A DNA stretch of 64,000 nucleotides from Barnesiella merdipullorum. GTDB taxonomy: Bacteria; Bacteroidota; Bacteroidia; Bacteroidales; Barnesiellaceae. The stretch lies in assembly GCA_019116365.1 (NCBI GenBank), contig DXBT01000030.1:14728-78727 (forward strand), in the 5' to 3' direction. Below are positions 25,591-34,963 of the stretch, piece by piece. Made by a program: the position numbers and the translations under genes. A model generated the notes under the pieces. It saw only the letters and a program-made list of their open reading frames with translations. It was not told the DNA's origin and did not search any database. The first letter of the stretch is position 1; each line of letters starts with the position of its first letter.

Positions 25591-26829
25591 TCAGTGCCGT
25601 TTCTCGTTCTCGCGAATCCATTGCATCACATTGGCTGGTGGTCGCTGGTTGTCGAGTTCGCGCTTCATGAAATCCATGTAGGGTGCCACATGCTTGAAAA
25701 AGCGGTGATAGCCGGCACACAGGTAGTTCAGCCCCGGCTCGCCGGTAGCGGTGCGGGTAAATCGGTTTTTGGGACATTCGCCGTGGCAGGCAAAGAGGTA
25801 GTCGCACTGTTTGCACTGGGTGGGCAGACTGTCGCGCTTGTTTTGTCCGAAAGCCACCTGCCGGGGACTGTTCATCATCTCAATGAGCGAGTGGGTGTAG
25901 ATATTGCCCAGTTTGTATTCGGGGAAAACGAAGTGGTCGCAGCTATACACGTCGCCGTTAAACTCCATTACGCCGGCGTGGCCGCAGGTCTCGGCCATGG
26001 AGCATACGCCCGGCATCACCCCGGCCCAGTTGGCCAGTGTGGCATCGAAGAGTTGAATGTAATATTCGCCCACATCGTGGCGCACCCAGTCGTCGAAGAG
26101 CGTGCAGAGGAATTCGCCCCACTGTTCGGGTGATACAGAGAAGTCGGTCACGCCGTCGTGAGTCTCCTCGTCGGGGGCAGCCAACTGGCGGCCGTCGGCA
26201 TGTGGATTGATGCGTTCGACGATAGGGGTAAACTGGATGTATTTGCAATGGATATCCTTGAAGAAGTGGTAGAAGTCGAGTGGATAGTCGGCGTTGAAGT
26301 CGTTGATCACGGCCAGGGCGTTCCACTCCACCCCGTGTTTATTGAGCAGGTTGATGCCCTGCATCACCTTCACGAAGGTGGGGCGCCCCTGTTTCGTGAG
26401 GCGGTATTCGTCGTGAAACTCCTGCGGGCCGTCGATACTCACGCCCACCAGCCAGTTGTTCTCTTTGAAGAACCGGCACCAACTGTCGGTCAGCAATGTG
26501 CCGTTGGTCTGTATGCTGTTCTCGATGACACGACCCCGGCCATACTGCGCCTGCAGCTTTACCACCTTTTGGTAGAAGTCGAGCGGGCGCATCAGTGTTT
26601 CGCCACCGTGCCAGGTGAAGAGGATATGGTCGCTGGCCTGACTCTCGATATACTCTTTGATAAACTTTTCGAGCAGGCTCTCGCTCATGATGTGGCGAGG
26701 CGTGTCGCGATAAAGTTTGGCCTTCTCGGTATAGTAGCAATAGGTACAGGCCAGGTTGCAAATCGAGCCTACCGGCTTGGTCATGATATACATCACCCGG
26801 TCAAACGGGGTATAGAGGGTCTTTTCCAT
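25591..26829 (-). CDS. Anaerobic sulfatase-maturating enzyme (radical SAM/SPASM)
   Basis: 412 residues from the ATG at 26829, chosen because MEKTLYTPFDRVMYIMTKPV is the conserved start and a TATTTTTG box lies 36 bases upstream. Radical SAM cluster C24-x3-C28-x2-C31 (CNLACTYC), SAM-binding GGE in WHGGETLMRP, and a C-terminal SPASM region rich in Cys (CSMAETCGHAG, VYSCDHF, CKQCDYLFACHGECPKN) for two auxiliary clusters. It oxidises the active-site Ser or Cys of sulfatases to formylglycine without oxygen. It diverges from a Ser-type sulfatase gene at 27005 and should also serve the one at 549-2111. Confidence 0.95.
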   Translation of the reverse strand: MEKTLYTPFDRVMYIMTKPVGSICNLACTYCYYTEKAKLYRDTPRHIMSESLLEKFIKEYIESQASDHILFTWHGGETLMRPLDFYQKVVKLQAQYGRGRVIENSIQTNGTLLTDSWCRFFKENNWLVGVSIDGPQEFHDEYRLTKQGRPTFVKVMQGINLLNKHGVEWNALAVINDFNADYPLDFYHFFKDIHCKYIQFTPIVERINPHADGRQLAAPDEETHDGVTDFSVSPEQWGEFLCTLFDDWVRHDVGEYYIQLFDATLANWAGVMPGVCSMAETCGHAGVMEFNGDVYSCDHFVFPEYKLGNIYTHSLIEMMNSPRQVAFGQNKRDSLPTQCKQCDYLFACHGECPKNRFTRTATGEPGLNYLCAGYHRFFKHVAPYMDFMKRELDNQRPPANVMQWIRENEKRH

Positions 26830-26864
26830 GAGAGTGCTCTTGAATCGAATTTTATATTCTGAAG

Positions 26865-26872
26865 CAAAAATA
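26865..26872 (-). promoter_or_regulatory. -7 box for the sulfatase-maturase gene
   Basis: Minus-strand TATTTTTG, 36 bases upstream of the start codon at 26829. Confidence 0.55.
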
Positions 26873-26935
26873 AAAAAAGATGGGCGCAGTGGCAAATGAA
26901 AATCGGGGTTTTCAAATTCTAAAATGCAGGGCCGC

Positions 26936-26967
26936 TTTGGGCAAACAGAATTTTAGTTCTATATTTG
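26936..26967 (+). promoter_or_regulatory. Promoter of the second sulfatase gene
   Basis: TTTG (26936-26939), exactly 20 bases, TATATTTG (26960-26967), 37 bases before the ATG at 27005. It is divergent from the maturase promoter. Confidence 0.75.
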
Positions 26968-27004
26968 ACAACTGTAGTTGTGAAATTAGAAAAACAAGAT
27001 ATCC

Positions 27005-28518
27005 ATGAAATACTCTCGACTTTTATGCCTGGGGGGTGGACTGTTGGCCTCAGCATTTCCGATGTGGGCTCAGAAGAACGACAACCCCAATATTATTTTT
27101 ATCCTGTGCGACGACATGGGGTATGGCGATTTGGGCTGTTACGGGCAGCGGTATATCGATACCCCCAACCTCGACCGTATGGCTTCGGAGGGGATGCGCT
27201 TCACACAAGCCTACTCGGGCAGTCCCGTGAGTGCACCTTCGCGGGCCTGTATCATGACCGGGCAACACTCGGGCCATGGCGAGGTGCGAGGCAATAAAGA
27301 GTATTGGAAAGAGAGCGGCAAGGTGCGCTATGGCATCAACGACGACTATGCCGTGGTGGGGCAGCATCCCTACGACCCCGATCATGTGATACTTACCGAG
27401 GTAATGAAGGACAACGGCTACACCACCGGCATGTTTGGCAAATGGGCCGGCGGCTACGAGGGGTCGGTATCTACGCCCGACAAGCGGGGTGTCGATGAGT
27501 TCTTCGGCTATATCTGCCAGTTCCAGGCACACCTTTATTATCCCAACTTCTTGAATCGTTACAACCCGGCTTTGGGCGACACGGCCACGGTTCGCGTTAC
27601 GCTCGACGGGAATATCGACTATCCCATGTGGGGGGCCGGATACGAACTGCGCAAGCAATACTCGGCCGATCTCATTCATCGGGCTGCACTCGAATGGATA
27701 GACCGCCGGTCGGCCGATGAGCCTTTCTTCGGCTTCTTTACCTACACTTTGCCGCATGCCGAGCTGGTGCAGCCCGAGGACTCGCTGCTCAACAAATACC
27801 GCGAGCGATTGGGCGACAAAGGGATATACAACGGCAGCTACTGGAGCCGTTACAATCCTGTGACCCACACCCATGCCCAGTTTGCCGCCATGATCGAGCG
27901 GCTCGACAAGTATGTGGGTGAGATTTTGGCCAAGCTCGAGGAGAAAGGGCTTGCCGAGAATACGATTGTCATCTTCTCGTCGGACAACGGCCCCCACGAG
28001 GAGGGTGGGGCCGACCCTGCCTTTTCGGCCGTGACGGCAAGTTGAAGGGGTTGAAGCGCTCGTGCCACGAAGGGGGTATTCGCATCCCGTTTATCGTGCG
28101 CTGGCCGGGTCATGTGCCGGTATCGGTCAATGATCATCAGTTGGCTTTCTACGATATTCTACCTACCTTCTGCGACCTCACCGGGGTAAAGAACTATGAA
28201 AAGCGATATGCCAAGGGGCGACTCAACTATTTCGACGGCCTCTCCTTTGCTCCCACTCTGTTGGGTAAGGACAAGAAACAAAAACAGCACGATTTCCTCT
28301 ACTGGGAGTTCTGCGAGATCGACCAGATAGCCGTGCGGCAGGGCGACTGGAAACTCTTTGTCGAGAAGGGCAAGTGCCATCTCTACAACCTGGCCGACGA
28401 TATTCACGAGGACCACGACCTGGCCTCGCAGTATCCTGAGCGGGTGGAAGCCATGAAGCAAATCGTGCTCGAGCAACACGTGGAGAATCCCTACTTCAAG
28501 GTGACGCTGCCGCAATAA
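27005..28518 (+). pseudogene. Secreted S1-family sulfatase, Ser-type, interrupted by a one-base frameshift
   Basis: The reading frame begins with a signal peptide (1-22) and a full sulfatase N-terminus: FILCDDMGYGDLG (D36, D37) and formylglycine motif S76-A-P-S-R-A-C-I-M-T-G. It runs to FSSDNGPHEEGGADPAF and then shifts: the next frame (from 28042) carries GLKRSCHEGGIRIPFIVRWPGH and the rest of the sulfatase C-terminus. Restoring one T in the T4 run at 28022-28025 gives GADPAFFGRDGKLKGLKRS, exactly as in intact family members. No other lesion is visible, so this is a very recent mutation, a slippage-prone site, or a sequence error. Intact length would be about 504 residues. Confidence 0.85.
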
Positions 28519-28653
28519 TCGGGTTTCGTATAGAAAACGAGTATCGATATTTTATTCCTCTTTTTTGTCAATATCATATGCCGTCGGCGCCCCGAGACCT
28601 TGGGTGTTGACAGGCATTCTTTTGTTTTGTAAAGTCATCTCTTGGTTATGTCA

Positions 28654-28678
28654 GGGACGGTGAATTTGATGCCGTCCC
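28654..28678 (+). terminator. Possible terminator after the second sulfatase
   Basis: GGGACGG / CCGTCCC stem with an 11-base loop, followed at a short distance by two short T runs. The T tract is weak. The rest of 28519-28769 is non-coding. Confidence 0.4.
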
Positions 28679-28769
28679 AAGCACTTTTACTTTTCCTGGT
28701 GGAATAATAAAAAATAAGTTTTATACATAAATAAGTTACAATATATTTTTTATATTTAAAATTTATATT

Positions 28770-28777
28770 TATTTTTG
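28770..28777 (+). promoter_or_regulatory. -7 box for the 1170-residue surface protein
   Basis: TATTTTTG in a very AT-rich stretch (28700-28827); the ATG is 50 bases downstream at 28828. No clear -33 TTTG. Confidence 0.5.
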
Positions 28778-28827
28778 TAGTAAATCTAATCATATTATAT
28801 CATATTGTAATTTTATAATGTAGTGTT

Positions 28828-31800
28828 ATGAAAAAATTGTTTACTTTTTTGGCGTGTGCAACTTTGGCCATCTCGGGCGGATATGCTTTCCAAAAGGTAA
28901 CTAAAGGGGAGCCGATTAGGAATTTGTCGGTTGCGACAATGCAGATGCAGAGGTTGAGCAACGCCGCGGGTGGCGAAGTTCAAGGAAAAGAGATTGCACG
29001 TCGCAATGTCTCTAAATTGAGAATGAATGGCCACAAGGTCGAGTTGGGTAGAAAAGTTATGAACTACAATCAGTCGCGCAACTTGTTTGACCGCGTGCTT
29101 CGATCCAATGGGCTGGTTTCTCAGGCTGCTGCGGCAGTGGAAGTACCATTTCTCTATGATTTTTCGAATGCCGAGAATTTTGCCGACGACTGGACCATCA
29201 TCAATGCAAATAATGATGATGAAACTTGGGAGTATGACAGCAGCAACGGTGGGGTCTCGGTCAAGTACAATGATGATTATGTGACCCCTTCCGATGATTA
29301 CTTGGTTACCAAAGAGCCCATTTCGATACCGGCAGGTGATGGGTACGTGAGGGTTATATTTTCTGCTTTCTCGAGCAGTTATCCAGAAAATTTCGAAGTG
29401 CTTTGGGGCACGACTTCCAATGTGGACGAGATGGAGCCTCTGGCCCAGTATGAAAGCTTCACCGGAGGCAGTGCATATAACGAGGTAATTGATCTTTCGG
29501 TCGAAACGGCAGGTGATTATTATTTCGCCTTCCATGTATATTCCGAAGCCAACCAGTTCGGTGTCAATCTCAGCCTTGTCGAAATAGGCAGTGGCGAGTA
29601 TGTGGAAGCAGCCGATATAAGCGCTATGGCCATGTCGATGCCGGCTCCCGGTATTTCGCTCACCACCGGTACCGTCGATGTTACGTTTGGCAACGCCTGC
29701 GGGTTGGATATTACCTCGTTTGCTTTTGAGTGGACGCTTCTTCGCGATGGAGCCGAAGTGGCCTCGGGCAAACAATCTGTGACCGAGACATTGGCTCCAC
29801 AGGCAGATGTTACGGTGCAATTGGCCGACGAACTCGATCTTTCGGAAGTTGGCGTGTATGAGCTGCAGATAACCGCTACCGATGTCGTTACCAATGGTGG
29901 CAGAGAAGAATCCAATCTGGCCAACAACACAATCAGTGGCAAGACAGTCCATTTCGGTGTGAGCGACGTGCCTGTGACGGCCGATTTCAGTGCCGGTGAA
30001 AGTCCGTCTCAATGGTACAGCGATGGCGGATGGACGTACATAGCCGATGAGGGAGCGATGGTCTGCTACTACGGTGGTAGTTTATACTCGCAGGGGTTGA
30101 ATCTGAAAGCCGGATCGACCTACCGCATCAGCTACACCCACAAGGCTGGCATGAACTATATGGGATGGATTCAGTTGGCCGATAACTATTCATTGATGTG
30201 CAGTAAAGATGGTGGCGCGTTTTCGGACATTCATATGGTTGAAAATGAATATACCGAAGAAAATTATGTAGCTGGCGAGGTGCTTTACGAATGTACCGAA
30301 GATGGCGTATATCAGTTCGCGTTCTATCAAAATGAAATGGAATGTCAGTCCACGTTGATGATTAGAGATATCGAAGTGACCGAATTGTTGGGTTCCGATA
30401 TGAGCGTAGATGGCATATATGGCATGCCTACCATGGCTCCTGTTTCTCAATCGATCTCGGGCAATGTGCTTGTTGGTAACAAGGGAGCAACCCCCGTTTC
30501 GGGAAATCTCGTTGTCGAGTTTGACGGTTCGCAACTGGCCTCGGTTTCTGTTCCCGAAATTGGTGTTGGCGAGACGGCTACGGTACCCGTTGAGTTTACC
30601 ATTACCGGAGCAACAGCCGGTACTACGGCCCAACTGGAATTTACGGTCTCGATCGCGGGCGCAACCGATACGAATGAAGATAACAACACTCAGACCGTAT
30701 CGTTGGAGGTTACCGATGGTATTCTGGCATTTGATCACACCGAGAATTATACCGAAAACAATACAGTAGGTATGGGTGAGGGCATGCCGATGATTGCTGC
30801 AATACCCATTCACTTGACCACCGAGAGCATCATTACCGGTATATCGGTGGGTTGGGGTAGTGCCGACAACCAAGACATTACACTGGCTGCATACAAATAT
30901 GATCCCGAAAGCCTGACGGAAGACGACACCTATGGCAATGTATATGAATTGGGTCAGAATATATTCACCGAGGTAGTAGCTCAAGGCTCTGAAGTAGGGC
31001 AGATCGAGTATCCCATCACGCCGAAACTTCTGGAACCAGGCGATTACATGATTGCTGTTGGCGTTTCGGGTTATTGTCTGGTGGTCGATGGCGTTACTCC
31101 CGGTATTCTCTATCTGATAGATAGTGATATGATTATAGACCAAAGCTCGGCCAATTTGGGTACACCGGCCATTCGCCCGATATTTGGCGAAGGCGAGGTT
31201 GCCGAGATTGACTACACGGTAAATGCCATTGTGTCGCCCGTAGGCGAAAGTATATTGGCCAGCAATCAGCCTATTGTCGTGCGCGTGACCAACAATAGCC
31301 AGTCGGAACAGACGGCAACCTTGTCGGTGACTGTAAATGGCGAAAGTGCCGGGTCGCAAAGTGTAACGCTTGGCCGTTATGAAAGCAATGAATATACATT
31401 CACGGCCGACATGGCTGAACCGGGTAGCTATACCATTGTTGCCACAGTCGAAATCGAGGGCGATGAAAATCCCGAAGACAATCGCGTGGAAGCAACTGTG
31501 GTAAGTGCCGAGCCGCGAGATCCCTACCTGATGGACTTCGAAGGCTGTGCCGACTTCTCGATCGACAACTTCAATCCTCAATGGACGACCTACGACGGTG
31601 ACGGTGCTCCGGCTTATGGAGTCTCGGGATTCACATTCCCCGTACCGACAGGTGGTGTAGCATTCATGGCATTTAACCCCTATATGACAACTCCTTCACT
31701 GGCCGCGAGCGCTCCTTCGCTGGTGCCTACCAGTGGCGAACGCTATGGTATCACCTTCTACACGAATACCGGTGAACGTAACGACGACTGGTTGATCTCG

Positions 31801-32340
31801 CCCAAATTGGCGTTGCCTGCCGAGGGTGCGGCATTGACCATGCAGGTGCAAAGCTTTGACGACCAATATGGTTTGGAAGAGTATGAAGTGTGCGTATCGA
31901 CAACCGGCAACGATCCCGCCGACTTTGAGGTCGTGCAATCGGGCGAGGCTCCTTATGACAAATGGGAAAAAGTTACCGTCGATTTGAGCAAATACAACGG
32001 ACAAGAGGTACATGTGGCCTTGCATGTGATTTCGTCCGACGTATTTTACTTCATGGTCGATGACATAGAGATTACCAAACCCGGTTCGGGCATCGACGAT
32101 GCTGTGTCGGCTACATGGAGCCTCTATCCTAATCCGGTGAGCGAGACCTTGGTTATCAATACCGCCGGACAGGAAATCGAATCGGTCGAGATCTATTCGA
32201 CGACAGGAGCGTTGATCGACACCCTTCGTGGTACAGGTAGTGAGTGCCGCTACAATGTGACGACTCTTGCCCCTGGGGTATATGTAGCCAAGGTAGTCAC
32301 TGAGGCAGGAACCCGCTCGATGAGGTTTGCCGTAAAATAA
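28828..32340 (+). CDS. Large secreted surface protein with two choice-of-anchor-J-like domains, CARDB-like repeats and T9SS tail
   Basis: 1170 residues, signal peptide 1-20. The first adhesin-like (choice-of-anchor J/MAM-like) domain starts near residue 108 (LYDFSNAENFADDW), a second near 915 (YLMDFEGCADFSID ... NDDWLISPKLALP ... FMVDDIEI). Between them are several CARDB/immunoglobulin-like repeats (VTFGNACGLDITSF, GNVLVGNKGATPVSGN, RVTNNSQSEQTATL), each ending in an N-rich NNT or EDN segment. The tail LYPNPVSETLVI ... YSTTGALIDT ... LAPGVYVAKV is a canonical T9SS type A sorting domain. Architecture is that of surface adhesins or gingipain-type non-catalytic regions; no protease or hydrolase motif was seen. 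Monocistronic, with a strong terminator. Confidence 0.85.
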   Translation: MKKLFTFLACATLAISGGYAFQKVTKGEPIRNLSVATMQMQRLSNAAGGEVQGKEIARRNVSKLRMNGHKVELGRKVMNYNQSRNLFDRVLRSNGLVSQAAAAVEVPFLYDFSNAENFADDWTIINANNDDETWEYDSSNGGVSVKYNDDYVTPSDDYLVTKEPISIPAGDGYVRVIFSAFSSSYPENFEVLWGTTSNVDEMEPLAQYESFTGGSAYNEVIDLSVETAGDYYFAFHVYSEANQFGVNLSLVEIGSGEYVEAADISAMAMSMPAPGISLTTGTVDVTFGNACGLDITSFAFEWTLLRDGAEVASGKQSVTETLAPQADVTVQLADELDLSEVGVYELQITATDVVTNGGREESNLANNTISGKTVHFGVSDVPVTADFSAGESPSQWYSDGGWTYIADEGAMVCYYGGSLYSQGLNLKAGSTYRISYTHKAGMNYMGWIQLADNYSLMCSKDGGAFSDIHMVENEYTEENYVAGEVLYECTEDGVYQFAFYQNEMECQSTLMIRDIEVTELLGSDMSVDGIYGMPTMAPVSQSISGNVLVGNKGATPVSGNLVVEFDGSQLASVSVPEIGVGETATVPVEFTITGATAGTTAQLEFTVSIAGATDTNEDNNTQTVSLEVTDGILAFDHTENYTENNTVGMGEGMPMIAAIPIHLTTESIITGISVGWGSADNQDITLAAYKYDPESLTEDDTYGNVYELGQNIFTEVVAQGSEVGQIEYPITPKLLEPGDYMIAVGVSGYCLVVDGVTPGILYLIDSDMIIDQSSANLGTPAIRPIFGEGEVAEIDYTVNAIVSPVGESILASNQPIVVRVTNNSQSEQTATLSVTVNGESAGSQSVTLGRYESNEYTFTADMAEPGSYTIVATVEIEGDENPEDNRVEATVVSAEPRDPYLMDFEGCADFSIDNFNPQWTTYDGDGAPAYGVSGFTFPVPTGGVAFMAFNPYMTTPSLAASAPSLVPTSGERYGITFYTNTGERNDDWLISPKLALPAEGAALTMQVQSFDDQYGLEEYEVCVSTTGNDPADFEVVQSGEAPYDKWEKVTVDLSKYNGQEVHVALHVISSDVFYFMVDDIEITKPGSGIDDAVSATWSLYPNPVSETLVINTAGQEIESVEIYSTTGALIDTLRGTGSECRYNVTTLAPGVYVAKVVTEAGTRSMRFAVK

Positions 32341-32382
32341 AGTGAAACGTCATAAGACTCATTGAACAGAATGAGACTCGGA

Positions 32383-32422
32383 ACATCCCGGGCGACTTTT
32401 GTCGCCCGGGATGTCTTTTTTC
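32383..32422 (+). terminator. Terminator after the surface protein
   Basis: Perfect 14-bp stem ACATCCCGGGCGAC / GTCGCCCGGGATGT with a TTTT loop, followed by CTTTTTTCT. Confidence 0.95.
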
Positions 32423-32573
32423 TGCCGGCCGGCAGGGAGCCTTTTCCCCTGCGGTTGGCTGGTCATACGGTATAGTTTGGGCCGACCCTCATCGACTGTG
32501 CATCGTTTGCCATTTACAATCCTGGGGGGTAGGGAGTGATGAGGCGAATTGAAGAGTGGCTGTTGCAGGAACA

Positions 32574-32616
32574 AACAGAAAGGGCTGTGTTCTCACGAGC
32601 ACAGCCCTCTCTGTTT
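32574..32616 (-). terminator. Terminator after the BlaR-like gene
   Basis: AGGGCTGTG / CACAGCCCT core stem with outer AACAG / CTGTT pairs, followed on the minus strand by TTTGTTCC. Located 22 bases past the stop at 32638. Nothing else recognisable lies between the two terminators in this gap. Confidence 0.8.
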
Positions 32617-32637
32617 TCAGTCGGGGGAATCGTTTAT

Positions 32638-34554
32638 TTATTTCTTCTTTTTGGTAGTGATGATGAGGACATTATCACTCTCTTTAGTTCCATACTTCTT
32701 TTTAGCCTCCTTGCCTTTCAGCACCGTGATGCTGGCAATGTCGTTCGGATCCAGTTTGTTGGCCTCTTTTTCAGAGACTTTCTTACCGTCGATGACGTAG
32801 ATGACTACGGGAATCTGTTTGGTTTGGTCGAGGGTAGAGAGGGCATTGATCCCTTTCTCGTCGATGGCTCGGGTAATGGAGTCGGCATTGGCGCTTATCT
32901 GGGCCGAGAGGGACTCGATGCGAGCCATGGCTTCGGGGGAGAGGGTTTTCCCCTCTTTGGTAACGGCTACCTCTTCACGAATGGAGTCGGACAGGTCTCT
33001 CACCCGTTGCTGCCAATTCTGCAGCGACGACTGTTTCGAATGGATAATGACGGTATTCTCTCCGCTGTTGTTGAGTATCGAGATGTTTCCGACCTGGCCC
33101 GATAGGTTGAGCTTTTCCATATCCTCGGCCGAGACCTCCTTGCCATTGATGATATAGGAAAACTCTCCTGCCGAGAGCTTGTCTATCACTTCGGCCGGGA
33201 CTTTCTTCCCGTTGATGACGTAGTAGCTCGTTGGGGAGTCTTGTTTTCCGTCGTTCGAGAGGGTTATCTTCATCGGTTGGGTATCGTTCGATTCTTTCGT
33301 GCTGATGAGCAGGACGCCACCTTTGGCTTCGTCGCCATACTTCTCGACAGCCATTTTCCCTTTGAGAACCGTGACACTCTTTATCTGGTCGGCCGAGAGT
33401 TTGTTGAGCTCTTCGCGCGAAATCTTTTTACCATCGACGATGCAGAGTGCGCTATCCATCGAGGCCGGTTTTCCGTTTTCGGTGACATGGATGTTCAGTT
33501 TGTTCCCTAAGACTGAGTCGTTTGACGTGTCGATGTTGATATTCATGTTGTTCGTCTGGGAGTTATCGGCCGCGGTGATGGTGATTTGTTGGGTATCGGA
33601 GGTCGATTGCGAGTCGGCCTGGTCGAGCATGGCCAGCAAGTCGGTCGAGGCTATTTTGTCGAGACGTTCCGAAACTTCGGGGCGTGCAAATACCGTTACG
33701 GTACAGAGTGCGACGGGTATCACATAGAGATACTTCCAGGTCGCTTTGCGGTTGGATTTCTTTTTCAACATCATGGTAATACGTTTATTAAGTTTGTTGT
33801 GATTGAAATGATTGGTCACGCAATAGAACTTCGAGCCCACCGACCGTTTGATGAGCAACAGCTGGTATTGCCGGGCATCGATGCCTTGGTCGATAACCTC
33901 GGCATCGGCCTCATATTCGTGCACGGTTTGCAGTTCGCGTTTCAGCAGCCAAGCGGCAGGATTGAACCATTGCAGCCAGGTGCAGAGGTCGGCCACCAGC
34001 AGGTCGAACGAGTGGCGCTTGTGTATGTGGGCCGACTCGTGCAGCAGTATCTCGCGGCTGTGCGTCTCGAAGTCTTCCTCGGAGAGGACAATCCGGCCGA
34101 ACCAGCTGAAGGGGGCAATCGATTGGGGCAGGACGATAATCTGTCGCCCTTCGTCGTCGGTCACCCGGCGGCCGCCGTTCATGAGTCGTAGCAGGCGCAC
34201 GATGGTAACGAGGTAGCGTGTAACGAAAAACATCACACCGGCCCAATAGGTGACTATGGCTGCCACGAGGGCTACGGGCCCCGGGGCGGCTGTCGTTTCG
34301 ACCTCGTCGGTCACATAGGTGAAGGCCGACAGGTTCTCGAGCATCACCACGGTAGCGGGGGCCACACTTTCGTTTGCGGGAGCCGGCAGAGGCAGATGGC
34401 ACAGCGGCAACACAAACGAGAGGGGTATGAGGCAGAGCAGGGCCACCCGGTTGTAGCGGTAGAATGTTTCTCGGCTCAGCAGAATACTGTAAAAGAGAAA
34501 CAAGACCGCCAGGCAAACGGCCGATTGGAGAATATAGACAAAAAATGCACTCAT
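32638..34554 (-). CDS. BlaR1-like M56 membrane metallopeptidase with plug-like C-terminal repeats
   Basis: 638 residues. N-terminal membrane segments (about 5-27, 36-55, 92-118), then the cytosolic M56 protease loop with zinc motif HESAH (172-176) and E214 in HEYEAD, and a further membrane segment (about 273-290). The remaining about 340 residues, expected outside the membrane, hold three to four copies of a motif like VDGKKISREELNKLSADQI..VTVLKG...YG....GVLLIST, which resembles the end of TonB-receptor plug domains. In the BlaR/MecR paradigm such proteins sense a signal and cleave a BlaI-type repressor. Forms an operon with the repressor gene 14 bases upstream. The sensed signal is unknown; there is no penicillin-binding domain. 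Confidence 0.88.
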   Translation of the reverse strand: MSAFFVYILQSAVCLAVLFLFYSILLSRETFYRYNRVALLCLIPLSFVLPLCHLPLPAPANESVAPATVVMLENLSAFTYVTDEVETTAAPGPVALVAAIVTYWAGVMFFVTRYLVTIVRLLRLMNGGRRVTDDEGRQIIVLPQSIAPFSWFGRIVLSEEDFETHSREILLHESAHIHKRHSFDLLVADLCTWLQWFNPAAWLLKRELQTVHEYEADAEVIDQGIDARQYQLLLIKRSVGSKFYCVTNHFNHNKLNKRITMMLKKKSNRKATWKYLYVIPVALCTVTVFARPEVSERLDKIASTDLLAMLDQADSQSTSDTQQITITAADNSQTNNMNINIDTSNDSVLGNKLNIHVTENGKPASMDSALCIVDGKKISREELNKLSADQIKSVTVLKGKMAVEKYGDEAKGGVLLISTKESNDTQPMKITLSNDGKQDSPTSYYVINGKKVPAEVIDKLSAGEFSYIINGKEVSAEDMEKLNLSGQVGNISILNNSGENTVIIHSKQSSLQNWQQRVRDLSDSIREEVAVTKEGKTLSPEAMARIESLSAQISANADSITRAIDEKGINALSTLDQTKQIPVVIYVIDGKKVSEKEANKLDPNDIASITVLKGKEAKKKYGTKESDNVLIITTKKKK

Positions 34555-34568
34555 AGTCGGGTTGTGTT

Positions 34569-34934
34569 TTATTTTTCACCTCCTCGTTCCACTTTCTCGA
34601 TAAGCTCTTTCAGCTCCTTCAGCGAGATGTCCTCCTCTTCGATGAGCGACGAGACCACGCCCAGGTAGGAGCTGTTGAAGTATTTGCGCACCACCTGGCG
34701 GAGGGTTCCCCGCCTGAACGACTCTTCGCTCACGGCAGCATAGTACTGGTAGGTTTTGCCAAACGCCTTATGCGACAGGTAACCCTTCTCTTCGAGTCCA
34801 CGCACGATGGTCGATAGGGTATTGAAGTGGGGTTTGGGCTCGTCGTAGAAATCGAGCAGTTCTTTCACGAACAACGGGCCTTTGTGCCAGAAGTAGTTCA
34901 TGATTTCTTCTTCTTTTGCGGTAAGTCCTTTCAT
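34569..34934 (-). CDS. BlaI/MecI-family winged-helix repressor
   Basis: 121 residues from the ATG at 34934 (MKGLTAKEEEIMNYFWHKG is the conserved start; eight upstream residues would run into the promoter). The winged helix (about 5-75: FVKELLDFY, NTLSTIVRGLEEKGYL) is followed by a short dimerisation helix region. BlaI-type repressors bind palindromes as dimers and are inactivated by cleavage by the partner M56 protease, encoded just downstream. Four matching palindromes cover its own promoter (34962-35042), so autoregulation is expected. Confidence 0.93.
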   Translation of the reverse strand: MKGLTAKEEEIMNYFWHKGPLFVKELLDFYDEPKPHFNTLSTIVRGLEEKGYLSHKAFGKTYQYYAAVSEESFRRGTLRQVVRKYFNSSYLGVVSSLIEEEDISLKELKELIEKVERGGEK

Positions 34935-34955
34935 AGGTTTTTGTTTTTGTCGATA

Positions 34956-34963
34956 CAAATAAA
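34956..34963 (-). promoter_or_regulatory. Probable -7 box of the blaI-blaR-like operon
   Basis: Minus-strand TTTATTTG, 7 of 8 matches to TAnnTTTG, 21 bases before the start codon. It overlaps the first operator by two bases, so repressor binding would block initiation. Confidence 0.5.
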
